From contig NZ_FOIQ01000001.1 in NCBI RefSeq assembly GCF_900110895.1, positions 836,472-900,471 on the forward strand: DNA of 64,000 bases, in the 5' to 3' direction. Made by a program: the position numbers and the translations under genes. This DNA is from Prevotella aff. ruminicola Tc2-24. Its GTDB lineage: Bacteria > Bacteroidota > Bacteroidia > Bacteroidales > Bacteroidaceae. The notes under the pieces were generated by a model. That model ran no database searches and was not told the origin of the DNA. It saw only the letters and a list, made by a program, of their open reading frames with translations. Shown here piece after piece: positions 52,302 to 61,789 of this stretch; the stretch's first letter is position 1; every line of letters starts with the position of its first letter.

Positions 52302-54659
52302 ATGAGAAAAGCTGTTTTATTATCTATGATGGTCATGCTGTCCATGATGACAAGCATGGCGCAGGTCAAGGGTTCAATGGTGGTCAAGACAGAATCCGGA
52401 CAGGTAAAAGGTTTTGACCACGAAGGAACGATGGGATTCCTTGGCATTCCCTATGCAAAGATTGAGCGCTTCATGCCACCATTGCCAGTAGACAAATGGG
52501 ACACGATCCGCGTCTGCGACCACTGGGGCCCACAAGCCATGCAGAATACTGGAGGTCGCGAGCTCAGCGAGACAGAGATGTCAGAGAAGAACTCCTGTGT
52601 TCTGAATGTGTGGACCACCAACAAAAAGGGCTCTAAGCCCGTGATGGTATGGTTGCACGGAGGCGGCTTCGACTCAGGCACCTCGGCCTGGGATCCAGGC
52701 ATGCAGTTGGCCAAAAAAGACGTGGTGGTTGTCAGTGTCAACCACCGTCTGAACATCCTCGGTTTCCTCGACCTATCAGCATGTTCCGAGCAATACAAGT
52801 ATTCTGGCAATGTGGGTATGCTCGACATCGTTCAGGCCCTGCAGTGGATTCAGAAGAACATTCGCCAGTTTGGTGGCGACCCTTCCAACGTGACTATCTT
52901 CGGCGAGTCTGGTGGTGGTGGAAAGGTGGGAACCCTACTCTCCATGCCGTCGGCCAAGGGACTGTTTCACAAGGCCATCATCATGAGTGGTACCATCCTC
53001 AATATCAACACGAAGGCCATGACTGAGGAACTGGGCAAGGCTGTACTGAAGGAGCTGAACATCGATAACACCCATATTGACCGCATCAAGGACGTACCCT
53101 ACCAGGAACTTTATGCAGCTGGTCAAAGAGCGATGGCAGCCAGCATCGGCACACGCAAGCCTGGCACTCCCATGATGTGGGGATTCGGGCCCACCCCCGA
53201 TGGTGAAACCCTTCTGCAGCAACCTTTCCAGAATGGTTTCTCAGACATCTCCACAGACATACCTATCCTCATTGGTACGACCTTTAACGAACTACAGCCC
53301 CTACGCTATGACCAACCGATTACAATGGACGATGCCCGCAAGGAACTGATGAGAACCTTCGGCTTCGATACGAACAACTATATCAAGGCTTTTGCCGAGG
53401 CCTATCCCGACTATACGCCACAAGACCTACTGAGCATCGACTGGCTGTTCCGCGCCAAGACCATCATCACGGCCGACGAAATTGCCGAGAGTCGGAATGC
53501 CAAGACTTGGATGTATCTGTTCACATGGCGTTCACCAGTGAACAAAGGCAGTGTCCACGGCCATGAGCTGAAGTTCTGTTTCAACACCCTCCATCGCGCT
53601 GGACACGACCTGCCAGAGCCCTCCGAGGCCGACCTCAAGTTGGCCGACACCATGAGCAACGTGTGGGCACAGTTTGCCAAGACAGGTGATCCCAATATCG
53701 CTTCATTGCCATCATGGCAGCCCTATACCAAGGCTAACGGTGAGCTGATGGTATTCGATCACCAGTGCACCATCCGCAACAACCCCGATCGCAAGCTGCA
53801 ACAGATTATCGACAAGCACTGTTTCCAGCAGCTCGACGAGTTCCGGCAGGATCAGAAGCGCCTAAAGCTAAGTATCGGAAATGTGACGATGAAGATCGAT
53901 GCCGAGAACGGTGGTAAGATCATGTCACTGAAATGTGGCGGTCAAGAAGTAATCTCACAGTCGCGCTGGCCAGAGTCGTTTGGTAGCACCTTCTGGACCA
54001 GTCCTCAGAAAGAGTGGAACTGGCCTCCCGTGCCCGAGTATGATAAGCAGTCCTACAGCGTGGAGCAGAAAGACGGTCAACTGATCATGACCAGTCAGGT
54101 AAATAATAAACTAGGCTTCCGCGTCCGAAAGACATTCAGCACCGATCCGAAAGACGGTGCCATCATCGTCACCTATTCCCTCACCAACGAGAGTAGCGAG
54201 ACCCGTCAGGTAGCACCTTGGGAGATTACCCGTGTGCCCAACGAAAGGAGCCTCATCTTTTTCGAGGCGCCCTCCGACAGCATCTGGCCTAAGGGACTGA
54301 TGGACTTCAAAGATGCACATAACATCGCCTGGTATCAGCCCGACGAGACCAACGAGAACCGCAAGGTGAATGCCGACGGAAAGGGTTGGCTGGCATACTA
54401 CAACAACGAGAGTAGTCTGCTTCTCATCAAGCGCTTCGACGATCTGAACACCTCACAGCCAGCCCCTGGTGAGGCCGAGATACAGGTCTATGTGAACCGT
54501 GGCAAGAGTTATATCGAGTTGGAGAGTCAGGGCGCCTATACCAGTCTGAAGCCCCAGGAGCAACTCTGCTGGACTGTACGCTGGTATCTCCAGCCCTTCC
54601 AGTCTTCATCCACCGAAGAACTTGCCAAGAAGGTGAGAGAGATTATCTACACGAAATAA
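52302..54659 (+). CDS. Exported type-B carboxylesterase fused to a DUF4380-like domain
   Basis: 785 residues. Signal peptide about 1-22 (MTSMAQ). Residues ~25-510 form a type-B carboxylesterase: nucleophile S203 in TIFGESGGGGKV, WLHGGGFDSGTSAWD oxyanion loop, and HGHELKFCF late with the catalytic His. Residues ~525-785 form a DUF4380-type beta-sandwich (IDAENGGKIMSLKCGGQE; GSTFWTSPQKEWNWPP; WEITRVP). Such domains resemble aldose-epimerase folds and bind sugars. The two parts point to a polysaccharide-deacylating or acyl-sugar esterase. Operon with the GH9 gene 30 bases downstream. Confidence 0.85.
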   Translation: MRKAVLLSMMVMLSMMTSMAQVKGSMVVKTESGQVKGFDHEGTMGFLGIPYAKIERFMPPLPVDKWDTIRVCDHWGPQAMQNTGGRELSETEMSEKNSCVLNVWTTNKKGSKPVMVWLHGGGFDSGTSAWDPGMQLAKKDVVVVSVNHRLNILGFLDLSACSEQYKYSGNVGMLDIVQALQWIQKNIRQFGGDPSNVTIFGESGGGGKVGTLLSMPSAKGLFHKAIIMSGTILNINTKAMTEELGKAVLKELNIDNTHIDRIKDVPYQELYAAGQRAMAASIGTRKPGTPMMWGFGPTPDGETLLQQPFQNGFSDISTDIPILIGTTFNELQPLRYDQPITMDDARKELMRTFGFDTNNYIKAFAEAYPDYTPQDLLSIDWLFRAKTIITADEIAESRNAKTWMYLFTWRSPVNKGSVHGHELKFCFNTLHRAGHDLPEPSEADLKLADTMSNVWAQFAKTGDPNIASLPSWQPYTKANGELMVFDHQCTIRNNPDRKLQQIIDKHCFQQLDEFRQDQKRLKLSIGNVTMKIDAENGGKIMSLKCGGQEVISQSRWPESFGSTFWTSPQKEWNWPPVPEYDKQSYSVEQKDGQLIMTSQVNNKLGFRVRKTFSTDPKDGAIIVTYSLTNESSETRQVAPWEITRVPNERSLIFFEAPSDSIWPKGLMDFKDAHNIAWYQPDETNENRKVNADGKGWLAYYNNESSLLLIKRFDDLNTSQPAPGEAEIQVYVNRGKSYIELESQGAYTSLKPQEQLCWTVRWYLQPFQSSSTEELAKKVREIIYTK

Positions 54660-54689
54660 ACCGCATAATAACTAAACCAACAATACTAT

Positions 54690-57305
54690 ATGAAGAGAAT
54701 CTTCCTATCACTAACCGTATTTGCCACGACCGTTGGCTGGGCGCAAGACCTGAAACTGAACGAGCTGGAATATTTCGAGCGTCAGGGGGTGAACGTCCTT
54801 GTATTCAATAACAGTTTCAACGGGGCCTTCAATGACGAGAAGAACTCAGGCATTGAGATTATCCATCACGGCGTACGCACTATCCAAGGCGGAGCCGTCC
54901 GTCTGAACAACACGCCCGAGCAATGGGATCTGGTGCCAAAGATGACGAGTCGTAAGGTGGACAAGGACAACCAGAGCATCGAAGTTGGCATGTGCTATGA
55001 CGACTACGACTTCGACAGTCGCGTGGTGGTCACCGCCAAAGGCAAGGCCGTGGAGATTGCCATCTGGCTCGACAAGCCCGTGCCCGAGGAGCTGGCTGGT
55101 AAGGCTGGTCTCAATATGGAGTTTCTGCCCTCACAATACTGGCTAAAGACCTTCACGATGGACGGACGCCTGAACCGTTTTCCGCGCTACGCCACCAGTC
55201 AGACTGTGACTCATCCAAACAGTGAGAAACCTCGTCAGTTCAAGGGTTTCAAGACCTACGACGATCGCGGTACTAACCGCTTTGTGGACCCATGTCCGCT
55301 GGAGACTGGTCACAGCATCGTCATGGCCTCTGATGCCCCCGAACGAATGATCCGCATCAGCAGCGACGACGCTGAGTTGCAGCTCTTCGATGGCCGTATG
55401 CTGGCACAGAACGGTTGGTTCGTGCTTCGTAGTGTCCTTCCAGAGGGTAAGACAGGTAAGGTCGTCACCTGGACCGTCGAACCTCATGCCATTCCAGGCT
55501 GGATCCGTGAGCCGAACATCGGATTCTCACAGGTGGGATACGTGCCAGACCAGCCGAAGGTAGCCGTCATCGAGCTCGACAAGCAAGACAAGGCTAAGGC
55601 CACGGCCTCACTTATCCGTATCAAAGACGACGGCACCACAGAAGAGATCTACAAGGGTGCTATCATTCCTTGGGGACCCTACTTCAAATACAACTACGTG
55701 AAGTTCGACTTCTCCAGTGTCCAGGAACCAGGTGTCTATTATATCCAGTATGGCGACACGAAGACGAACAACTTCCTCATCGATGAGCACGTCTATGATA
55801 AGATCACCGATGCCACCACCGATGTGTGGGTGCCCATCCACATGAACCATATGTATGTGAACGAAGGCTATCGCACCTGGCATGGTGAGCCTTTCAAGGA
55901 GGGTTATCTCCAAGCACCGCCCACCGATCATTTCGACAATCATTTCCAGAAATCACCCATCGACACGAAGTACAAGGCCTATGAGCTCATCCCAGGGCTG
56001 AACATCGGCGGTTTCTTCGATGCTGGCGATTTCGACATCGAGACAGGTGCCAATATCAGTGTGGTACAGAACTTCATCCGCGCCTGGGAGCTCTTCAAGC
56101 CCGAACGCGACGAGACCTTCGTCAGTCAGAAGCAGCGCTATGTCGACCTGCACCGTCCCGATGGCGTGCCTGATATCCTGCAGTTCATCGAACATGGCAC
56201 CCTGAACCTCGTGGCACAGGCCGAACAGATCGGACACATGGCCACAACCCTTTCGAACTCCGTGCTCGACAACTACCACCACCTGGGCGATGCCGCCTCG
56301 ATCACCGATGGCCTGCACTACGACCCCAGCCTGAAACCCTATGAGGTGTCGGCCGATGGCAAGCGCAGTGGTACCCCCGACGACATGTGGGCCTTCACCA
56401 CCCGTAATGCCCACCTCGACGTCCTCGCCGCCACCATGTTTGCCGCCGCCAGCCGTGCCCTCAAGGGCTACAACGACGAGTTGGCCGAGCGTGCTCTCAC
56501 CCAGTCGAAGCGACTATTGAAAGAGGGTACCGAACTCATGAGTCAGCAGAGCAGAGCAGGCGTGATGGAGATGGACTTCAGCTGGATTGACGGTTTCATG
56601 GGACGAAACATGAACATCAAACCAGACAAGCAACGCCAAAAACTGATGGAACGCAGTCGGAGAAAAAGAGAGCAACTCGGCGACATGGCCACCAACCTGC
56701 AACTCTATGGTGCCACGCACGAGAAACAATACCTCGACAACTTCGAGACGCAGATATGGGATGCCCTTGAACTGAACGTGTCCATGAACATGCAGACAGC
56801 CCTAGATGCCATGCCCTACATGGACGAGGCCTACAAGCAGAAGTTGCGCCCATACGTGGAGAAATACAACGACTACATCAAGAGCTTCGACAAGAACAAC
56901 CCTTACGGCGTACCCATCGGACTGGGCAACTGGGCTGGTGTGAACATGATTCTCAACTTTGGTGTCACCGTGAACTATGCCCGTCAGTACTTCCCCGACA
57001 TCATCAAGAAAGAAGAGATCTATCGCGCGGCCAACTGGCTTTACGGCTGTCACCCCTATCACAACTACTCGTTCGTGGCCGTAGTGGGTGCCGCCCGCCC
57101 GAAGCAGGTGTTCTATGGCAACAACCGTGCCGACTTCTCTGCCATCCCAGGCAATGTGGCCCCAGGTCTGTTGTTCCGTCAGCCCGACCATTTCGAGAAC
57201 TTCGACGACTGGCCCTTCCTCTGGGGACAGAACGAGGGAACGATTGCTGGCAACACCCAGTATATCATCTTCGGCACAGCACTCAAGGACCTCGTGACAA
57301 AATAG
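54690..57305 (+). CDS. GH9 family glycoside hydrolase with extra N-terminal domain
   Basis: 871 residues. Signal peptide to about residue 19; an unfamiliar beta-rich domain (about 20-270); the CelD_N Ig-like domain (about 275-370: IGFSQVGYVPDQPKVAVIEL); and the GH9 (alpha/alpha)6 barrel (about 380-871). Catalytic base pair in FFDAGD (D444, D447) and general acid E849 in WGQNEGTI. GH9 enzymes are inverting beta-1,4-glucanases or exo-glucosidases. The first domain has no match I know of. Cotranscribed with the esterase; terminator follows at 57348-57377. Substrate (beta-glucan, xyloglucan, other) not determinable. Confidence 0.9.
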   Translation: MKRIFLSLTVFATTVGWAQDLKLNELEYFERQGVNVLVFNNSFNGAFNDEKNSGIEIIHHGVRTIQGGAVRLNNTPEQWDLVPKMTSRKVDKDNQSIEVGMCYDDYDFDSRVVVTAKGKAVEIAIWLDKPVPEELAGKAGLNMEFLPSQYWLKTFTMDGRLNRFPRYATSQTVTHPNSEKPRQFKGFKTYDDRGTNRFVDPCPLETGHSIVMASDAPERMIRISSDDAELQLFDGRMLAQNGWFVLRSVLPEGKTGKVVTWTVEPHAIPGWIREPNIGFSQVGYVPDQPKVAVIELDKQDKAKATASLIRIKDDGTTEEIYKGAIIPWGPYFKYNYVKFDFSSVQEPGVYYIQYGDTKTNNFLIDEHVYDKITDATTDVWVPIHMNHMYVNEGYRTWHGEPFKEGYLQAPPTDHFDNHFQKSPIDTKYKAYELIPGLNIGGFFDAGDFDIETGANISVVQNFIRAWELFKPERDETFVSQKQRYVDLHRPDGVPDILQFIEHGTLNLVAQAEQIGHMATTLSNSVLDNYHHLGDAASITDGLHYDPSLKPYEVSADGKRSGTPDDMWAFTTRNAHLDVLAATMFAAASRALKGYNDELAERALTQSKRLLKEGTELMSQQSRAGVMEMDFSWIDGFMGRNMNIKPDKQRQKLMERSRRKREQLGDMATNLQLYGATHEKQYLDNFETQIWDALELNVSMNMQTALDAMPYMDEAYKQKLRPYVEKYNDYIKSFDKNNPYGVPIGLGNWAGVNMILNFGVTVNYARQYFPDIIKKEEIYRAANWLYGCHPYHNYSFVAVVGAARPKQVFYGNNRADFSAIPGNVAPGLLFRQPDHFENFDDWPFLWGQNEGTIAGNTQYIIFGTALKDLVTK

Positions 57306-57347
57306 AAAAACTCATACGCAATCAGCCTGCATAAAAGATAGGCAAAG

Positions 57348-57377
57348 AGGCAGAACGGTCAACCAACCGCTCTGCCT
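57348..57377 (+). terminator. Terminator of the esterase-GH9 operon
   Basis: AGGCAGAACGGT with ACCGCTCTGCCT (one mismatch), 6-base loop, followed by TCTTGCTTT. Confidence 0.75.
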
Positions 57378-57474
57378 TCTTGCTTTAAAAAAAGTTAATC
57401 TCCCCCCGTGGTCTGCAAGATTTCCGCTTTTTCAGGTTATATTGACAGAAACAAAGCTTTAAAACCATACAACA

Positions 57475-58026
57475 ATGCACAAAAGACTTATCAACACGAT
57501 TATAGTCATCGCAGTAGGCGTGCTCGTGGTCACCTCATGTAATAATGATGAACACCACAAGGAGTTCACCAAAGACTGGGATCCCTCCTACCTCTGGGCT
57601 GTCATCCAGACTACAGGAGCCCCTCAGCCCGACGGTCATTTTGCTCCGAGCGACAGCGTAATCACCATCGGCAACATCGAGTCGTTCGATCCTACCGACT
57701 CTACGTTCTATTTCCGCGATACAGAATACCTCGATTCGGTGGCCTTTCCCACACCGCCACACGAGATATATTTCTTCAACCAGAACCAACTGCTGTTCAA
57801 GGCTAATCTTTCTGCCATCCACTCGAGCCATTTCGTGCCAGCCCCAGTTCTCATGAAGGAAATGATTTATGACGGCCCACAGGGTTTATCTGTCTATAAA
57901 CTGCATCTCCCCCAGCACTACACGGGAAGCCTCACGGATGATGCGAACAACGAGCAGCAGTCCAAAGGCTTTACCCAGATGCTCAACATCCTCGGCAGAA
58001 GTGGCCGTCTCGTCATCAAGAATTAA
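57475..58026 (+). CDS. Hypothetical lipoprotein
   Basis: 183 residues. Lipobox VVTSC at about residues 18-22, then a domain without known motifs: acidic, with FTKDWDPSYLWAVIQTTGAPQPDG near the start and a beta-rich middle. Stands alone between terminators; in the carbohydrate cluster but no carbohydrate-binding signature is evident. Confidence 0.72.
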   Translation: MHKRLINTIIVIAVGVLVVTSCNNDEHHKEFTKDWDPSYLWAVIQTTGAPQPDGHFAPSDSVITIGNIESFDPTDSTFYFRDTEYLDSVAFPTPPHEIYFFNQNQLLFKANLSAIHSSHFVPAPVLMKEMIYDGPQGLSVYKLHLPQHYTGSLTDDANNEQQSKGFTQMLNILGRSGRLVIKN

Positions 58027-58082
58027 TAAGCCATAGTATAGATTTAGGTTGATTTATTATTGTTGTTAGTACAGGGCATGCC

Positions 58083-59090
58083 CTACGGCCGTACCACCAG
58101 TCTATCACCCGTGAGATCCACCTCGAAGAAGTGCGGGATCCTCACTGTACGGCCGTAGGCATCCTGGCTATGACTGTGCACAGACATCATCCACTGACCG
58201 TCGAACCGTTGGAAGAGCATGCTGTGCCCATAGTTCGGGGGTGTCACAGGCTCTGGCTCCTGTATCCACGGGCCGTCGAGCGTACCACTCTGCGAGTAGG
58301 CCACCCCCTGCGTATAGTCGCCGAACACCCACGATGTCCAGAGCATACCCAGTCGTCCTGAACCTGTACGGAACAGCCACGGTCCGTCAGTCACCTTGTT
58401 CCAGGTCACCTGTCCATTTTCGTCTTTCTCTCTGCTCCAAGGTGAGTCGCTGGCGCGAAACAGCACCTTCGGTTCTCCTACCGTCCCACTCAAATCAGGC
58501 TTCAGCTCTATTTTCTCGATTGTCCCGTTCCAGTTCTGCAGCCACTCGCCACAGAACACCATGTACGGTTTTCCGTCCGTATCGCGCCAGAAAGTACCGT
58601 CGAGCGTTGGTCTGCCGGCAGACAGGTATGTCGCATCGCCAAAGGCACGATACGGTCCCATAGGCTCATCAGCCCGCAGCACCTGACATGCGCGTCGCTC
58701 GATCACGTTTCCCCGTACCGTGTCGATCTTCACCTCACGGTTAGTGAACGTCGCGAAGTAATAGTATTTCCCATCACCCGTCTGGTGCAGTTCTGCCGCC
58801 CAGATCATCGGATGCGGTCCCATCCATGAGTCAGCCTCGAAGGTCGTCACCACGAACGGGCCCTCCCATCGTTTCAGGTCGCTGCTGCGCCACATCATGC
58901 CGCCCGTGCCCGTCATATAGTACAGGCCCGTCTTCTGGTCTGCCAGCACAGCAGGATCACTCAGTCGTATCGAGTCGAGCGGGATGTCATGTTCCACCTT
59001 CGGCATCCATCCCTGAGCTGCAGTCCCCTGTACGCAGCCCATGAGGCATACCACGGAAAACGTCTTATAAAATCGCGCTATAAATCCCAT
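58083..59090 (-). CDS. Exported GH43-type glycoside hydrolase
   Basis: 335 residues with signal peptide (about 1-26). Five-bladed beta-propeller features of clan GH-F: IRLSDPAVLADQ with the catalytic base Asp, LDGTFWRDTDGKPYMVF with the pKa-modulating Asp/Glu region, YGHSMLF late in the sequence. Usual activities are arabinofuranosidase, xylosidase or galactosidase. Five bases behind an exported nitroreductase gene, so cotranscribed from 59777-59807. Confidence 0.85.
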   Translation of the reverse strand: MGFIARFYKTFSVVCLMGCVQGTAAQGWMPKVEHDIPLDSIRLSDPAVLADQKTGLYYMTGTGGMMWRSSDLKRWEGPFVVTTFEADSWMGPHPMIWAAELHQTGDGKYYYFATFTNREVKIDTVRGNVIERRACQVLRADEPMGPYRAFGDATYLSAGRPTLDGTFWRDTDGKPYMVFCGEWLQNWNGTIEKIELKPDLSGTVGEPKVLFRASDSPWSREKDENGQVTWNKVTDGPWLFRTGSGRLGMLWTSWVFGDYTQGVAYSQSGTLDGPWIQEPEPVTPPNYGHSMLFQRFDGQWMMSVHSHSQDAYGRTVRIPHFFEVDLTGDRLVVRP

Positions 59091-59095
59091 CCCAT

Positions 59096-59728
59096 TTACT
59101 TTTGTCCACCGTAGACATTGTACGACACATTCTCAGGACGCCACTTGTCCTTCGGCTGCGGCTGCTCGGCAGGATAGCCTATCACCAGTGTGTTCAGCGG
59201 CACGATGCTCTCTGGGAGTCCCAATACGCGGCGCACACCTTCTTCTCGTGATTGATTAGGGTACGTACCCGTCCAGACGGCTCCCAGTCCCATGGCATGC
59301 GCAGCCAACAGGATATTCTCCGTGGCTGCCGAACAGTCCTGTATCCAGTATGCCTGCAACGGCCCTTCAAGAGCCTTGCTCATATCACCGCACACGACGA
59401 TGGCCAGCGGAGCCCTGCGCACCATACCCGCGTTCGGGTTCGCCTCAGCCAGCCCTGCCAGTTTCTCCTTGTCTGTCACCACGATGAAGTGCCACGGCTG
59501 TCTGTTCACGGCCGTAGGAGCAGCCATACCGGCCCTGAGCAGCGTCTCAATGATCTCGGCGCTCACCGTCTGGTCAGTATACCTGCGCACGCTAGTACGC
59601 GTCATGATGTTCTCCACAATGCAGGCCCCTTTGCAATTCTCTGGGGTTACAGTCTTCACCTCCTGACTGTTGGCGGCTGTCATCGACAGCACCCCAGTCA
59701 ATGCCATAAGAAATCTCTTCATATTCAT
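59096..59728 (-). CDS. Nitroreductase-family protein with signal peptide
   Basis: 210 residues. Hydrophobic N-terminus (MKRFLMALTGVLSMTAANSQ) looks like a Sec signal peptide, unusual for FMN nitroreductases, which are cytosolic. FMN-binding pattern of the family: RTSVRRYTDQTVS, AAPTAVNRQPWHFIVV, AMGLGAVWTGTYP. Met codons at 59728 and 59722 are both possible; both are downstream of the promoter. Function unknown. Confidence 0.85.
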   Translation of the reverse strand: MNMKRFLMALTGVLSMTAANSQEVKTVTPENCKGACIVENIMTRTSVRRYTDQTVSAEIIETLLRAGMAAPTAVNRQPWHFIVVTDKEKLAGLAEANPNAGMVRRAPLAIVVCGDMSKALEGPLQAYWIQDCSAATENILLAAHAMGLGAVWTGTYPNQSREEGVRRVLGLPESIVPLNTLVIGYPAEQPQPKDKWRPENVSYNVYGGQK

Positions 59729-59776
59729 AATCTTCGGTTTTCTTTTTATTTTATTTTTCACACAACTTTTACCCTG

Positions 59777-59807
59777 CAAAGATACAAAAAAAACGAAGAA
59801 ACACAAA
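59777..59807 (-). promoter_or_regulatory. Promoter of nitroreductase-GH43
   Basis: Minus strand: TTTG (59804-59807), 19 bases, TATCTTTG (59777-59784). Exact consensus. Excludes the upstream in-frame ORF extension. Confidence 0.8.
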
Positions 59808-59880
59808 TGTCTGGGGAGAAAACATGGAATCATGTCAGGGCATTTCCGGATGCAAGGCTATAGGTACACCCTGCAATGTT

Positions 59881-59946
59881 TCAGTTTGCTCGGAGGAAAA
59901 TGGGAGTTTCATCGGAGGAAAGTCGGACTTTCCTCGGAGAAAACCT
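59881..59946. repeat. 22-base tandem repeat array, about 3 copies
   Basis: Units at 59881-59902, 59903-59924, 59925-59946, same family as at 40891-40978 (core TTTNCTCGGAGGAAAGTC). Here the third unit has the exact palindrome arms TTTCCTC. Again intergenic and without spacers. Confidence 0.85.
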
Positions 59947-60124
59947 CGAAGGCGACAGAACGTTCTGAGAACGGAGCCCTCAGAATTGCCCGAACACCTG
60001 ACAAATCTTGTTTACTTTCGTAGGAAGGAACGACTTACGGCGAGAAGTAACGACATGCTACACGAGCGTTTATTGCTCTAAATCAAGACGTTAGACAATA
60101 CCATAACTAAAGAGGCACATGCGC

Positions 60125-60155
60125 TTGCGTGAAAAGGGATTTTTTTGTACCTTTG
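60125..60155 (+). promoter_or_regulatory. Promoter of the MATE gene
   Basis: TTG (60125-60127), 20 bases, TACCTTTG (60148-60155); leader about 29 bases to the ATG at 60189. Confidence 0.72.
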
Positions 60156-60188
60156 CACGCTCAAACACAAACGCAGGATAATCAAAGC

Positions 60189-61529
60189 ATGCCAAACAAC
60201 TCACTGAAAAAACAACTGAGGGTACTGACAGTACCTGTGTTCATCGAGATCGCACTGGTAATGATGCTAGGTGCGGTGGACACCGTGATGCTCAGTCGAT
60301 ACAGCGACAACAGCGTGGCGGCGGTGGGATTGGACAACCAGCTCATCTCACTAGTGTTCCTCGTGTATCAGTTCTTCTCGATGGGTGCGGCCATCCTCTG
60401 TGCACAGTATTTCGGAGCCGGACTGCGGCAGCGACTGGTGCAGGTGGTGGGCATGGCATTGGTGGTGAACCTGCTCATAGGACTATCGGTGAGTGCCATG
60501 CTGTTCTTCTTCGCAGAGAGTCTGCTTCATCTGATGGGCCTGCGCCCAGAACTGATGGGCGACGGTTTGGTGTACCTGCGACTAGTGGGAGCATTCTCGT
60601 TCTTCCAAGCCCTATCGCTGACCTTCTCGGCCTCACTTAGAAGTGCCGACAAGGTGGTATACCCGATGATCGTAACGGGCATCGTGAATGTGACGAACAT
60701 GTTGGGCAACTATGCCCTGATATTCGGCCACTGGGGTTTCCCGCGCATGGGTGTCGAGGGGGCGGCCATGGCCACGGTGGTGAGCCGAGGTATCTCGATG
60801 ATTCTGTTGGGCACAATCCATTTCCGTGTACATATCAGACGCTTCCCGTTACGATACTTCAGGCCGATGCCCTGGCAGGAACTGCGCAACCTGTTGCATA
60901 TCGGCATACCAGCGATGAGCGAGAACATATCGTACAGTCTGTCGCAGGTGGTGATCACATATTTCATCAACCAGATCAGCAACGAGGCATTGGCAGCGCG
61001 GACATACTGTGTGAACATGATCATGTTCGTGTATCTGTTCTGCGTGAGTTCGACGCAGGGAGGTGAGATCCTCGTGGGCCATCTTGTGGGTCAGCGACGG
61101 CATCAGGCGGCCTACGTGCTGGGCAACTATTTCTTCCGACTGTCGCTGATCATCACACTAGCAGGATCGGCTCTGCTCGCTCTGACGGGAAAAGGCATCC
61201 TGACAATGTTCACGGACAATGAGGAGATCATACGGATGGGATGCTGGGTGCTGGTGATCGACCTGTTCCTGGAAGTGGGGCGCACATCGAACATCTTCGC
61301 CGTAGGCACGCTCAGGGCGACGGGCGACGCGATATATCCTGTGGTGATCGGAATCATATATCAGTGGAGCATCGCCGTGGGACTGGGGTATGTGCTGGGT
61401 ATCCCGCTAGGCTATGGTCTGTTGGGCATGTGGGTAGCCTTCGCGCTGGACGAGAATGTCCGTGGGGTGATCCTCATGCGACGCTGGCGCTCGAAGAAAT
61501 GGACTGACAAGGGTTTCGTGAAGGCTTAG
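60189..61529 (+). CDS. MATE-family efflux transporter
   Basis: 446 residues, 12 membrane helices in two homologous bundles; the start (LRVLTVPVFIEIALVMMLGAVDTVMLSRYSDNSVAAVGLDNQL) has the conserved MATE pattern with the cation-site Asp, and the second half repeats it weakly. Exports cationic compounds by Na+ or H+ antiport. Start at 60189 follows from the promoter; 20 additional codons lie upstream in the promoter itself. Confidence 0.9.
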   Translation: MPNNSLKKQLRVLTVPVFIEIALVMMLGAVDTVMLSRYSDNSVAAVGLDNQLISLVFLVYQFFSMGAAILCAQYFGAGLRQRLVQVVGMALVVNLLIGLSVSAMLFFFAESLLHLMGLRPELMGDGLVYLRLVGAFSFFQALSLTFSASLRSADKVVYPMIVTGIVNVTNMLGNYALIFGHWGFPRMGVEGAAMATVVSRGISMILLGTIHFRVHIRRFPLRYFRPMPWQELRNLLHIGIPAMSENISYSLSQVVITYFINQISNEALAARTYCVNMIMFVYLFCVSSTQGGEILVGHLVGQRRHQAAYVLGNYFFRLSLIITLAGSALLALTGKGILTMFTDNEEIIRMGCWVLVIDLFLEVGRTSNIFAVGTLRATGDAIYPVVIGIIYQWSIAVGLGYVLGIPLGYGLLGMWVAFALDENVRGVILMRRWRSKKWTDKGFVKA

Positions 61530-61558
61530 CAATCGCCTCCGTCGTAGTCTGACTGCTA

Positions 61559-61780
61559 TTAGTCGTCTTGGTTGTAATCCTGTTGATTGAGGTATTCCTG
61601 GTCAATGTCTGCCTGTTCATAGCTTCTCTCGTTCTCTCGTTCCGACGCCTTGATGGCATCACCGTAGCCAGTCAGGGCTGAGAACGGTGCAAACTGCGCC
61701 GCTCGATTCCACATCGACATCTGCGGATGACGCTTCGAGACATGATGCGGCAGGTTGATAATATCGTCATATTTCCCCAT
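61559..61780 (-). CDS. YolD-like small protein
   Basis: 73 residues. Contains HHVSKRHPQMSMWNRAAQFAPFSALTGYGDAI, the core of small YolD-like proteins encoded beside Y-family polymerases in Firmicutes and some Bacteroidetes; acidic C-terminus (EYLNQQDYNQDD). YolD-like proteins are proposed UmuD-like regulators or binding partners. Nine bases downstream of the polymerase gene, hence cotranscribed. Confidence 0.78.
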   Translation of the reverse strand: MGKYDDIINLPHHVSKRHPQMSMWNRAAQFAPFSALTGYGDAIKASERENERSYEQADIDQEYLNQQDYNQDD

Positions 61781-61789
61781 TGTACTTTA

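Larger units (their letters stand above)
59729..60188. other. Divergent intergenic region with repeat array
   Basis: Holds the nitroreductase promoter (59777-59807), the 22-base repeats (59881-59946) and the MATE promoter (60125-60155). No gene seen in the remainder. Confidence 0.65.

Noticed and set aside
58073-58093. Adjacent palindromes AGGGCATGCCCT and TACGGCCGTA at the GH43 3' end
   Set aside because: The second recurs 64 bases away inside the coding sequence, encoding Tyr-Gly-Arg; likely chance from common codons, no T run and no regulatory context.
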